From NCBI RefSeq assembly GCF_036013745.1, contig NZ_CP107880.1, positions 9,176,001 through 9,240,000 of the forward strand: a DNA stretch of 64,000 bases, read 5' to 3'. Each line of letters starts with the position of its first letter. The first letter of the stretch is position 1. Shown here in pieces: positions 49,962 through 58,154 of the stretch. The DNA is from Streptomyces sp. NBC_00483. Its GTDB lineage: Bacteria; Actinomycetota; Actinomycetes; Streptomycetales; Streptomycetaceae. Position numbers and translations under genes: made by a program. The notes beneath the pieces are model-generated. The model saw only the letters and a program-made list of their open reading frames with translations. It did no database searches and was not told where the DNA came from.

Positions 49962-50062
49962 GTCTGGACCGAGTGCGGCTCGCGCACCCCGTCCTAGGAC
50001 GGAAGTCGCAGGTCGGAGGTCGGTCGACAGGAGGGTCGTGACACCACAGGGTGGGCGATGTG

Positions 50063-50500
50063 ATGTCTCGTGACTTCGATGTGGACACGTTCCTGCGACA
50101 GCCGCTCACCGCGCGCCTCGCCACCAGCGGGCCCACTGTCCGCCCGGTCTGGTTCCTGTGGGAGGACGGCGCGTTCTGGGTGCTGACGGGCCCGTGGGCC
50201 CGACTGTTCGACCGGGTGAAGGACGACCCCCACGTCGCGCTCGTCGTGGACGAATGCGACGTCGCGACAGGGCGGGTTCAGCAGGTGATCGCCAGGGGCC
50301 GGGCCGAGCTCGTGCCGTTCGACGTGCCGCGGGGGCGCCGCAAACTGGTCCGCTATCTGGGAGCGGACGAGGCGCTGTGGGACGAGCGGTTCGTGGACTA
50401 TCTCTACGACGAACCGAGCGAACGGGGCACGATGTGGCTGAAGTTGAGGCCCACCTCGCTCACGGCCAAGGACCTCAGTTACGTTCCCGCGCCGTCCTGA
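50063..50500 (+). CDS. Pyridoxamine 5'-phosphate oxidase-fold (PPOX) flavin/F420 protein
   Basis: 145 residues forming a split beta-barrel: FLRQPLTARLATSGPTVRPVWFLWEDGAFWVLTGPWARLFDRVKDDPHVALVVDE. Such proteins bind FMN, F420 or heme and are often misnamed PPOX. ATG at 50063, with an in-frame GTG at 50051. It follows the SDR by about 100 bases and may be a separate unit. Cofactor not decidable from sequence alone. Confidence 0.83.
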   Translation: MSRDFDVDTFLRQPLTARLATSGPTVRPVWFLWEDGAFWVLTGPWARLFDRVKDDPHVALVVDECDVATGRVQQVIARGRAELVPFDVPRGRRKLVRYLGADEALWDERFVDYLYDEPSERGTMWLKLRPTSLTAKDLSYVPAPS

Positions 50501-50582
50501 CGGCACTCCAGCGCAGGGCAGCCGAGATGGTCGGGACGGTGCAGCGCCGCACCGTCCCGACCACCCTCGCCAAGTGGAGACA

Positions 50583-51581
50583 TCAGTAGATGTTCGCCGC
50601 CACGTCCGCGCCGTCCTCACGGCCCGCGTTGATCTGCGCGCGCAGTGCGATCTCGTCGTACACGCGGACCTCCTTCACGATGCGGCCGTCCTGGATCAGG
50701 AACTGGGAGACACCGAGCACCGTGACCGGCTTGCCGGTGAGCGGGCCGAAGGCGGGGATGCCCTTGTACGTTCCGTGCATGGTCCAGGTCACGGCCACGC
50801 GCAGACCGGCGTAGCGCTCCGCGTAGTGGGTCTGGACGTCCCGTACGGCGAAGCGCGCGTCGGGGAAGGGGCCCACCATCTCCAGCAGATCGGCCTGGTA
50901 GCGCTCCGGGCGGATGACGGTGCGGTCGCCGATGGTGTGCAGGAAGAGGTCCCGCGCCATGAAGTCGTTGACCTTGTTGAGCCGGCGCTGCGACCAGACC
51001 TGCTCGATGAAGTCCAGGACCATCTCGCACTCGGGGCGGAAGTCGTCGGGGCGCGGACCGCTGACACCTTCCAGGAGGACGTCCTTCGGCGGGTCCTCCG
51101 TCATCGACCCGGTGTAGCCCTGGAACTGGATGCCGCGCGCGGCCTCGTCCGGGTCGATGCCGAGCTGCAGGCAGTCCGCGAGGTCGTCGCGCACCACCCA
51201 CTCCTCGACCATGCGGCCGCGCCGGTAGAGGCAGTTGGCGACCGTGCGCTTGCGGACGCGGATGTTGCGGCCGTCCACGAGGTGCTCGTCGGCGGAGAAG
51301 ACCAGGTGCGAGCTGAGGAACGCGTCGTCGCCGCGCGCCTCCCACACCACGTCCTCGGCCTGGCCGATGTGGCCCGGCACGGCGGCCATCCGCATCGTGC
51401 TGCCTTCGATGACACCATCGCGGCCGACGACCGTGCCGAGGCTGGCGTGAACGATCGAGTCGGGCTCGTAGTTGGCGACGATGTGTTCGATGTCGCGCTG
51501 GACCCAGATGCGGTCGGTCACCTCGCGGATGAACTCGTCGGGGTCGTTGTAGGGCTCGTACGCGACGGGGTCAAGGGCCAT
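50583..51581 (-). CDS. Two-domain SnoaL/NTF2-like protein
   Basis: 332 residues made of two NTF2-like domains: residues ~15-140 (IREVTDRIWVQRDIEHIVANYEPDSIVH) and ~190-320 (MVLDFIEQVWSQRRLNKVNDFMARDLFLH, MHGTYKGIPAFGPLTGKPVTV). The second resembles SnoaL polyketide-cyclase-like domains. Probably a small-molecule hydratase, isomerase or binding protein in the catabolic locus. It follows the MHS transporter in the same minus-strand unit. No signal peptide. The reaction cannot be named. Confidence 0.78.
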   Translation of the reverse strand: MALDPVAYEPYNDPDEFIREVTDRIWVQRDIEHIVANYEPDSIVHASLGTVVGRDGVIEGSTMRMAAVPGHIGQAEDVVWEARGDDAFLSSHLVFSADEHLVDGRNIRVRKRTVANCLYRRGRMVEEWVVRDDLADCLQLGIDPDEAARGIQFQGYTGSMTEDPPKDVLLEGVSGPRPDDFRPECEMVLDFIEQVWSQRRLNKVNDFMARDLFLHTIGDRTVIRPERYQADLLEMVGPFPDARFAVRDVQTHYAERYAGLRVAVTWTMHGTYKGIPAFGPLTGKPVTVLGVSQFLIQDGRIVKEVRVYDEIALRAQINAGREDGADVAANIY

Positions 51582-51669
51582 GGTGGTTCTTCCGTTCCAG
51601 TGCTGTGTGAATGCGTATGTAGCGTGACTGATGTGTGGTGTGTCGGGCAAGGGGTCCGGGGCCGCGGGA

Positions 51670-53037
51670 TCAGGCCGGCTGTGGTGTGTCCTGGCGCGGG
51701 AACTTGTCCGCGCCCAGCTGGCTCCGGTACGTCTCCGTCATGAAGCCGGTCACGACGACGAGTGCCAGGACGGCGCCGACGGCGAGGTAGGCCCACACGG
51801 CGTAGATCGAGTCGAAGGTGTCGACCAGCAGCGTCGCCACGAACGGGGTGATGCCCATGAAGATGGAGAACGAGCTGTTGTACGCGATGGCGCTCGCGCT
51901 GAACCGGGTGCGGGTCGAGAAGAGCTCGGCCGCGCAGACCGTGATGATGCCGGTGAGGAAGAACTCCGGTACCAGATAGATGAGTTGGCTGGCGACGGCG
52001 GCGCCGAAGGTCCCGTGGTCTCCCACCCAGAACGCGAGCGGGACGAGGACGATGCAGGCGATGGCGCCCGTGATGAGCATCGGCTTGCGCCCGATGCGGT
52101 CCGAGAGCTTGCCGGCCAGCGGCAGCAGCGGGATGAGGACGGCGATCGAGATGGCGTTGGAGGCCAGGCCCATCCAGCGGGGCAGGCCGAGCGTGTTCGT
52201 CAGGTACTGCGGATAGAACGTGACCCACGTGTAGGACAGGATCGCGCACATGATGGAGATGCCGCAGTAGACCAGGATCGGACGCCACTGCGAGCGAAGG
52301 GCCTCGAGCACCGGCGACTTGACGACGTTGGTGCCGTCCTCGGTGGCCCGCACGAACTCCGGGCTCTCCGAGATGCGGCTGCGCATCCACATGCCGACCA
52401 GGCTGAGCGGGATCGCCAGCAGGAACGGGATGCGCCAGCCCCACGAGTCGAGCGCGGGACCCTCGAACACCCAGCTGGTCAGCGCGGCGACACCGGCACC
52501 GGCGAGCGTGCCGACGAAGCAGCTGTTGGAGGCGTACGAGGTGTAGTAGGCGCGCCGGTTGGGCTCGGCCCACTCGACGATGAACGCCACCGCGCCGACG
52601 TACTCGCCGCCGGAGACGACGCCCTGGACCACGCGGAGCGCCAGGAGCAGGAGCGGCGCCAGGATGCCGACCTGGTGGTACGTGGGCAGGACCGCGACGA
52701 GGGCGGTGGACGCGCCCATGGCCACCAGGGTCCACAGCAGCGTCTTCCTGCGGCCCACCCGGTCGCCCCAGCGGCCGAGGAGGGTCCCGCCGAGGGGGCG
52801 GACCAGGCACGCGATCGCGATGATCGCGTACGTGCCGAGCACCGCCACGGTCTTGTCGCTCTCGGGGAAGAACGCCGGGGCCATGATCGGCGCCATGTAG
52901 CCGTACAGGCCGTAGTCGAACTGCTCGACGAAGTTGCCGACGCTGCCCGCGCCGATGGCCCGGCGAATCGCGCTCCGCTTCTCCGCTTCGTCGGGGGCGG
53001 TCGCTGGGGTTGTGCGAGGTGGCGCTGCAGAGGACAT
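51670..53037 (-). CDS. MFS transporter, MHS type
   Basis: 455 residues with 12 membrane segments. GAGSVGNFVEQFDYGLYGYMAP at the first helix, GRWGDRVGRRKTLLWT in loop 2-3, and GGEYVGAVAFIVEWAEPNRRAYYTS mark the metabolite:H+ symporter group. The ATG at 53037 is used; an upstream ATG at 53109 would overlap an operator. It probably imports the acid that this locus degrades. ATGCATACGTAT lies 67 bases upstream. Confidence 0.87.
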   Translation of the reverse strand: MSSAAPPRTTPATAPDEAEKRSAIRRAIGAGSVGNFVEQFDYGLYGYMAPIMAPAFFPESDKTVAVLGTYAIIAIACLVRPLGGTLLGRWGDRVGRRKTLLWTLVAMGASTALVAVLPTYHQVGILAPLLLLALRVVQGVVSGGEYVGAVAFIVEWAEPNRRAYYTSYASNSCFVGTLAGAGVAALTSWVFEGPALDSWGWRIPFLLAIPLSLVGMWMRSRISESPEFVRATEDGTNVVKSPVLEALRSQWRPILVYCGISIMCAILSYTWVTFYPQYLTNTLGLPRWMGLASNAISIAVLIPLLPLAGKLSDRIGRKPMLITGAIACIVLVPLAFWVGDHGTFGAAVASQLIYLVPEFFLTGIITVCAAELFSTRTRFSASAIAYNSSFSIFMGITPFVATLLVDTFDSIYAVWAYLAVGAVLALVVVTGFMTETYRSQLGADKFPRQDTPQPA

Positions 53038-53103
53038 GGCTGCTCCGATCGCGCGGCGGATGAGGGGTGCGAATGAGGGGGAGGTGTGCATACGTGCGGG
53101 TGT

Positions 53104-53115
53104 ATGCATACGTAT
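53104..53115. promoter_or_regulatory. LacI-type operator ATGCATACGTAT before the MHS transporter
   Basis: Contains the palindrome CATACGTATG (53107-53116). The same 12 bases occur (reverse complement) at 57962-57973, and ATACGTAT cores precede the LacI gene. A degenerate GCATACGTGC lies 18 bases to the left. Confidence 0.75.
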
Positions 53116-53177
53116 GAACTAGGGTTGAACGTTAAGGTTCCGGGGGTGGACCGTCAAGAGGTGCGGACGGGTCCGAG

Positions 53178-53209
53178 GAAGGTGTGTCACGACGAAGGTG
53201 TGTCACGGT
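53178..53209. repeat. 16-bp tandem duplication at the aldolase stop codon
   Basis: GAAGGTGTGTCACGAC and a copy with changed last two bases, covering the final codons and stop of the HpcH/HpaI gene. Confidence 0.9.
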
Positions 53210-53966
53210 CCGGACGGTGCGCGAGGGCGCCCATGGTGTCCATCAGTACCTGCGCCATGTTGAAGACGATCAGCCGGGATCCGGCCTCCTCGGCGGCCAG
53301 CGCCGCTTCGAGGTGCGGGACGATCGTCATCACCGTGCGACCGTTCTTCGCGGTCGCCCGATGTGCCTCCTGTACAAGGCCGTTCACGACCTCCGGGGCG
53401 GGGAAGCCGCAGTCCGCCGCGAGGTCCGCGGGGCCCACCAGGACCGCGTCCACGCCCTCGGTGCCGGCGATCTCGTCGGCGGCGGCGCAGGCGCGCTGCG
53501 TCTCGATCATCGGGATGACCAGCGTCTCGCGGGACGCGGCCACATGCTCGGCCGCGGTGACCGTACCGAACCGCCCCGACCTGCTGTACGTGGCGAAGCC
53601 CCGCTCGCCCCAGGGCGGATAGTGGCTCGCGGCCACGGCCCGCCGGGCGTCCTCGGCGCTGTCCACGTGCGGATGGATGAGACCGGCCGCGCCCAGGTCG
53701 AGGGCGCGCAGCGCCAGCGCGGGCTCGGCGGTGCCCACACGCACGATGACGTCGATCCCGTGGGCCTGCGCCGCCAAGATGTGCTGCTGGAGCAGAGCCA
53801 TGTCCGCGGGCCCGTGCTCGCAGTCGATGACCACGTAGTCCAGACCGGCGACGCCCGCCATCTCCACCAGCGTCTCCGACGGCAGCCGCAGCAGCCCGCC
53901 GCGCAGCGATTCACCGTCCGCCAGGCGCTGCTTGAGGCTCCGGCGCGGGGTGCGAGGAACCGTCAT
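53187..53966 (-). CDS. HpcH/HpaI aldolase family protein
   Basis: 259 residues: SLKQRLADGESLRGGLLRLPSETLVEMAGVAGLDYVVIDCEHGPADM, VIPMIETQRACAAADEIAGTEGVDAVLVGPADLAADCG. The metal- and pyruvate-binding Glu (MIETQ) and Asp (GPADLA) are present. Such class II aldolases split 4-hydroxy-2-oxo acids to pyruvate plus an aldehyde. The ATG at 53966 overlaps the SDR stop (ATGA). It is the last gene of the cupin-to-aldolase operon. Confidence 0.87.
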   Translation of the reverse strand: MTVPRTPRRSLKQRLADGESLRGGLLRLPSETLVEMAGVAGLDYVVIDCEHGPADMALLQQHILAAQAHGIDVIVRVGTAEPALALRALDLGAAGLIHPHVDSAEDARRAVAASHYPPWGERGFATYSRSGRFGTVTAAEHVAASRETLVIPMIETQRACAAADEIAGTEGVDAVLVGPADLAADCGFPAPEVVNGLVQEAHRATAKNGRTVMTIVPHLEAALAAEEAGSRLIVFNMAQVLMDTMGALAHRPDRDTPSS

Positions 53967-54739
53967 CGTGCCACCATCCCTGCCGAGAGATCGATATCGG
54001 CGCCGCACAGGCCACGCATCCGCAGCATCGCCGTCACCGCGTCGCCCACCTCTTCCTCGGTCACCATCCGCCCGAGCGCGGCACGTGACACGAAGGCCTC
54101 CTCGGCCTCGGCGTAGCTGCTGCCCGTGCGCTCGGCCTCCAGACGGAAGTTGCGCTCCATGCGCGGACCCGAAACCGGTCCGGGAGACAGGGAGTTGACC
54201 GTGACACCCTGCGGTCCCACCTCGCCCGCCAACGTCGTCGTCAGGCCGATGACCGCCATCTTCGACGCGCAGTACGGTGTGCGGCGCAGCAGCGGCCGCT
54301 TGCCCGACACCGATGCCACGTTGATGACATCACCGGAGCCACGACGTGTCATGGCGGGAAGGAACGCCCGGCACATCAGGAACACACCGCGTACGTTCAC
54401 GTCGAAGACCTCGTCCCACTCCTCGGGCGAGATGTCGGTCAGCGGCGCCACGGGGCCCGCGACGCCGGCGTTGTTGACCAGGATCGATATCTCCTCGTCC
54501 GCGAGGGCCGAGGCGAGCGCGTCGACGTCCGCGGGGCGGGACACGTCGCAGACCTGGGGGACGACCCCGGGCCCGAGCTCGTCGGCGGTGCGCTTCAAGG
54601 AGTCCACGTTGCGCCCGGTGATCACCACGCGGGCGCCGTCGGCCAGCAGGGACCGGGTGATGGCCCGGCCCAGGCCGCTGCCACCGCCGGTGACGAGTGC
54701 CGTCCGCCCGGCGAGTGGTGCTTCCGTACGGGAGGTCAT
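53963..54739 (-). CDS. SDR family dehydrogenase
   Basis: 258 residues: TGGGSGLG cofactor motif, NNAG, INVASVSGKRPLLRRTPYCASK with the catalytic Ser, Tyr and Lys, and VNSLSPGPVSGPRM. The ATG at 54739 has GGAGGCGGGCGC before it and overlaps the HisD-like stop. It oxidises or reduces a hydroxyl/oxo group of the pathway intermediate. The family cannot be named more closely. Confidence 0.87.
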   Translation of the reverse strand: MTSRTEAPLAGRTALVTGGGSGLGRAITRSLLADGARVVITGRNVDSLKRTADELGPGVVPQVCDVSRPADVDALASALADEEISILVNNAGVAGPVAPLTDISPEEWDEVFDVNVRGVFLMCRAFLPAMTRRGSGDVINVASVSGKRPLLRRTPYCASKMAVIGLTTTLAGEVGPQGVTVNSLSPGPVSGPRMERNFRLEAERTGSSYAEAEEAFVSRAALGRMVTEEEVGDAVTAMLRMRGLCGADIDLSAGMVAR

Positions 54740-56046
54740 GCGCCCGCCTCCTCGTTCCACGTCAGGGCCTTGTCGCCGTACTTCGCGGCGCGTACGTCAC
54801 CGGAACGCGCGTGCCCCTCGAAGAGCTCGACGCGGGCGGCGCGCCCGCACACCTCGCCGAGCAGCGCCGACGAAGCGGTGTCGGTGACTTCCTGGTGGGT
54901 GACCGTCTTGAGGTACTTGCCGACCCACAGGCCGCCCGTGTAGCGGGCGGCGCCACGGGTGGGCAGCACGTGGTTGGTGCCGATGACCTTGTCGCCGTAG
55001 GAGACGCAGGTGCCCTCGCCGAGGAAGAGTGCACCGTAATCGCGCATCTTGTCCAGGGCCTGGCGCGGGTTCTCGGTGAGTACCTCGACGTGCTCGCTGG
55101 CGTAGGAGTCGGCGATCTCGAAGGCCTCGTCGAGGGTGTCGGCCACGACGATCTCGCCGTGGTCGCGCCAGGCCGGCCCGGCGAAGTCCTTCGTCGGCAT
55201 GCCGGGCAGCAGCCGCTCGATGTGCCGCTCGACCTCGCGCCCCAGCTCCTCGGACGTGGTGACGAGGACGGCGGGGGAGTCCGGGCCGTGCTCGGCCTGG
55301 GACAGCAGGTCGACGGCGACCACGAAGGGGTCCGCGTGCTCGTCCGTGACCACCAGGATCTCGGTGGGTCCGGCGAACAGGTCGATGCCGACCTCACCGA
55401 ACAGCTGACGCTTGGCCTCGGCCACATACGCGTTGCCGGGCCCCGCCAGCATCGGCACGCCGCCGATCGTCTCGGTCCCCACGGCCATCGCCGCGACGGC
55501 CTGGACACCGCCCAGCAGGTAGATCTCGTCGGCGCCCGCCAGGTGCATCGCCGCGACCGTCGCGGCCGGGATCTCGCCCCGGATGGGCGGGGTGCAGGCG
55601 ACGACCCGGGGCACGCCCGCGACCTTCGCGGTCACGATCGTCATATGGGCCGAGGCGGTCAGCGGGTAACGGCCGCCGGGCACGTAGGCGCCGGCAGAGG
55701 CGACAGGTACGTGCCGGTGGCCGAGGCGGACGCCGGGCAGTGTCTCGATGTCGACGTCGAGCATCGAGTCACGCTGGGCCTGCGCGAACGTACGCACCTG
55801 CTCCTGCACGAACCGGATGTCGTCGAGGACCTGCTGCGGGACACCGGCGACGATGCGCTCGATCTCCTCGGACGACAGGCGGAACGACTCCGGGCTCCAG
55901 TTGTCGAACTTCTCGGAGTACTGGCGCACCGCCTCGTCGCCGCGCTCGCGGACGTCGTCGAGGATGGCGCGCACCCGGTCGGCGACGTCCGCGCGGGCGG
56001 CGGTCACCTGGGCAGCGGGGACGGGGGACTTGAGATGTCGGGGCAT
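54736..56046 (-). CDS. Histidinol dehydrogenase-like NAD-dependent dehydrogenase (HpsN-type)
   Basis: 436 residues. All HisD metal and catalytic residues are present: Gln250 and His253 (QAEHG), Glu318-His319 (ASEHVEV), Asp352 (GDKVIGTNHVLPT) and His412 (FEGHARS). The protein is not in a histidine operon. Its N-terminus (MPRHLKSP, KFDNWSPESFRLS) and overall features match the HisD paralogue group that includes (R)-2,3-dihydroxypropane-1-sulfonate dehydrogenase HpsN. It should oxidise a primary alcohol to a carboxylate with two NAD. With a sulfur-rich window, a sulfonate substrate is possible but unproven. The stop overlaps the following SDR start. Confidence 0.85.
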   Translation of the reverse strand: MPRHLKSPVPAAQVTAARADVADRVRAILDDVRERGDEAVRQYSEKFDNWSPESFRLSSEEIERIVAGVPQQVLDDIRFVQEQVRTFAQAQRDSMLDVDIETLPGVRLGHRHVPVASAGAYVPGGRYPLTASAHMTIVTAKVAGVPRVVACTPPIRGEIPAATVAAMHLAGADEIYLLGGVQAVAAMAVGTETIGGVPMLAGPGNAYVAEAKRQLFGEVGIDLFAGPTEILVVTDEHADPFVVAVDLLSQAEHGPDSPAVLVTTSEELGREVERHIERLLPGMPTKDFAGPAWRDHGEIVVADTLDEAFEIADSYASEHVEVLTENPRQALDKMRDYGALFLGEGTCVSYGDKVIGTNHVLPTRGAARYTGGLWVGKYLKTVTHQEVTDTASSALLGEVCGRAARVELFEGHARSGDVRAAKYGDKALTWNEEAGA

Positions 56047-56089
56047 GAGGGCTCTCCTCAACTCGATTCTTTGGATACGGGGTCGGTGC

Positions 56090-56794
56090 TCAGGCGGCGG
56101 CGACCGCGGCGACCAGGTCCTGCAGCGCCGCGCCCACGGCGTCCGGCCGCTGCCACGGCACCAGGTGCCCGGCGTCGGGAAGTTCGCGCATACGGGAGTG
56201 CGGCAGGGCCTCGGCGATGGCGTGGTGGAAGGCGGGCGGGCAGAGCGTGTCCCGGCCGCCCGCGAGGACGACGGAGGGGCAGCGCGCCGAGCGCAGCGCC
56301 GTGAACGCGTCCTCGCGGGTGGGCTGGGCGGCGAGCTGGGCGCGGGCGGCATCGGGGCCCACGGCCCGCGCCATGCGGCGGTAGCGCTCGGCGCCCGCCG
56401 TGGTCGGGCGGCGGTCGGGGAACATGTCCGGCAGCGTGCGCTCGACCACCTCCGCGAACCGGCCGGCCGCGACGAGGTCGTCCAACTCCCGCCAGGCGGC
56501 GTGCTGTTCGGGGCGAGGGGCCGCGGCGTTCGTCGCCATCACGCATAGTCCGGCCACCTGCTCGGGTGCCCGCCGCAGCGCCTCGAACCCGACGATGGCC
56601 CCCAGGCTGAGCCCGACGAGCACGAACGGGCCTTCCACCGCGGACAGCACATCGTCCGCGAGCGCCCCGATGTCCGGCTGCGTCAGCGCGACGTGGTGGA
56701 CGTCGTGGCCCTCGGGGAAGGTGACGTCCGACCACAGGCTCGCGTCGCAGAGCATGCCGGGGACCACGACCAGGGGCAGCGGCACGCCGGTCAC
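56090..56794 (-). CDS. Alpha/beta hydrolase
   Basis: 234 residues from the GTG at 56794, which overlaps the cupin stop. LVVVPGMLCDASLWSDV, nucleophile Ser63 in VGLSLGA, acid region LAGGRDTLCPP and catalytic His in LPDAGHLVPWQRPDAV. An esterase, lactonase or C-C hydrolase in the catabolic locus. Follows the cupin and precedes the HisD-like gene by 43 bases. Confidence 0.86.
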   Translation of the reverse strand: MTGVPLPLVVVPGMLCDASLWSDVTFPEGHDVHHVALTQPDIGALADDVLSAVEGPFVLVGLSLGAIVGFEALRRAPEQVAGLCVMATNAAAPRPEQHAAWRELDDLVAAGRFAEVVERTLPDMFPDRRPTTAGAERYRRMARAVGPDAARAQLAAQPTREDAFTALRSARCPSVVLAGGRDTLCPPAFHHAIAEALPHSRMRELPDAGHLVPWQRPDAVGAALQDLVAAVAAA

Positions 56795-57930
56795 CAGCGC
56801 CGCGCGGAGCGGGGGAGCAGCGCGTACGGGGCGACGTACCCGTTGTGGTCCAGGCCCAGGCCCGCGTCGGCGGCCGCCTTGAGGACCTCCTCGTCCCACT
56901 CCAGACGGACCCGGCCGTCCCCGGAGTTGACCACCAGGAGGTCGCCCTCCTCCTCGCCGACGTTGCGCACCGTGCGCCAGGCGTCCTGCGGTACCGACAG
57001 CATGTCGCGCGGGCCGAGGCGCACCGAGACCGGGTCGGTGCGGTTGAGCGTGACCTCCCACTCGCCGTTCTTGACGATGAGCGTCTGGGTCTCCTGCTGG
57101 CGGTGCTGCGAGACACCCTGGCCGGGCTCGGCGCGCAGCCAGGCGACGTTGTGGCCGTGCGGGTTGAACACACGCGGGTCCTGGTGCGGGTCCTCGGTCA
57201 TGCCGTAGCCGATGACGCAGCTCAGGCGCGCCCCGCCGCCCGACAGGCTGCTGTCGATGAAGGGGTGCTCCGACCACACGAGCTCGTCGGCCGCGGCGAC
57301 CCGGCGCTTCATCTCCTCGGCGCTGTAGTGGCGCAGCCGGTCGATGTGCTCCTGCGCCATCGGCGTGACCCGCTCGGACTCCGCCGGCAGCTCGTCCCCG
57401 GCGGCGGTGTCGACGAGCTGGTTGTCGGCGCTGAGGTACAGGCCGTGCTCTGCCGCCTCGCGCAGGACCGAGGGGCCCCAGATGATGCCGCCGGTCCTGT
57501 CATGGCCGAGCACGGTGAACAGCCAGCCGTCGTCAGGTCCGGTGTTGGTGAAGCCGCGGAAGATCCAGGTGGGGATGGACGCGATGTCCCCGGCCTTCAG
57601 CAGCAGTTCACCTTCGCTGCCGTCGGCGCCCCAGCGCAGCAGGTACTCGCCGTCGGTGCAGATGAACACCTCGGCGGTGTAGTGCAGGTGCAGGTTGTTG
57701 GTGATGCCGTGCGGCATGGCGGCGGCGCCGATGTTGTAGCCGTGCGGCAGTCGCAGGTTGACGTGCTGGCCGGAGGACTGCGAGACGCCCGGCCCGATCA
57801 TGGCGTAGTTCTCCTTCCGGTCCGAGCCGGGCGTACGGCAGTCGATGAAGGCCTGGTTGCAGGAGACGAAGTCGCTGCGGCGCACCGTGCGGCGCTCAAG
57901 GTCGGGCGTGGACACGACGACATCGGGCAT
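56791..57930 (-). CDS. Bicupin protein (dioxygenase-like)
   Basis: 379 residues with two cupin folds: the first near residues 80-150 (NNLHLHYTAEVFICTDGEYLLRWGADGSEGELLLKAGDIASIP) with an HLH metal-binding pair, the second near 270-340 (QHRQQETQTLIVKNGEWEVTLNRTD). Length and duplication recall gentisate/homogentisate-type dioxygenases, but the second-site metal ligands are incomplete (QHR..E). AGGGAG lies five bases before the ATG at 57930. First gene of the operon and divergent from lacI. A ring-cleaving or other Fe/Mn enzyme is possible. Confidence 0.78.
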   Translation of the reverse strand: MPDVVVSTPDLERRTVRRSDFVSCNQAFIDCRTPGSDRKENYAMIGPGVSQSSGQHVNLRLPHGYNIGAAAMPHGITNNLHLHYTAEVFICTDGEYLLRWGADGSEGELLLKAGDIASIPTWIFRGFTNTGPDDGWLFTVLGHDRTGGIIWGPSVLREAAEHGLYLSADNQLVDTAAGDELPAESERVTPMAQEHIDRLRHYSAEEMKRRVAAADELVWSEHPFIDSSLSGGGARLSCVIGYGMTEDPHQDPRVFNPHGHNVAWLRAEPGQGVSQHRQQETQTLIVKNGEWEVTLNRTDPVSVRLGPRDMLSVPQDAWRTVRNVGEEEGDLLVVNSGDGRVRLEWDEEVLKAAADAGLGLDHNGYVAPYALLPRSARRW

Positions 57931-57961
57931 GGGGGCTCCCTGGTGGACAAGCATGAATGGA

Positions 57962-57973
57962 ATACGTATGCAT
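57962..57973. promoter_or_regulatory. LacI-type operator ATACGTATGCAT before the bicupin operon
   Basis: Exact reverse complement of the 53104-53115 site; ATACGTAT core palindrome. Lies 32 bases upstream of the bicupin start. Confidence 0.77.
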
Positions 57974-58071
57974 TGCTATGACAGGCCTCCGGGGTGTGTC
58001 CTGTCAAGGGGGTAGAAACGAATTTCCCTGCGGTCGACGGGCGCGCCGCGATCAAGGAATCCGGCGGAGAC

Positions 58072-58099
58072 ATACGTATACGGGGTGGCGTACGTATAC
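58072..58099. promoter_or_regulatory. Paired ATACGTAT-type operators before lacI
   Basis: TACGTATAC occurs twice with starts 18 bases apart (58073 and 58091), about 55-80 bases before the LacI ATG. Suggests autoregulation. Confidence 0.72.
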
Positions 58100-58154
58100 T
58101 GTCCGGGCGCGGTGCTGGTTCCGGGCGGTACGAGGTGTCGACGAGGAGAGAGAC

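Noticed and set aside
54736..56046. Calling this gene hisD for histidine biosynthesis
   Set aside because: It is surrounded by catabolic genes and resembles the HpsN-type paralogue group; no other his genes are present.
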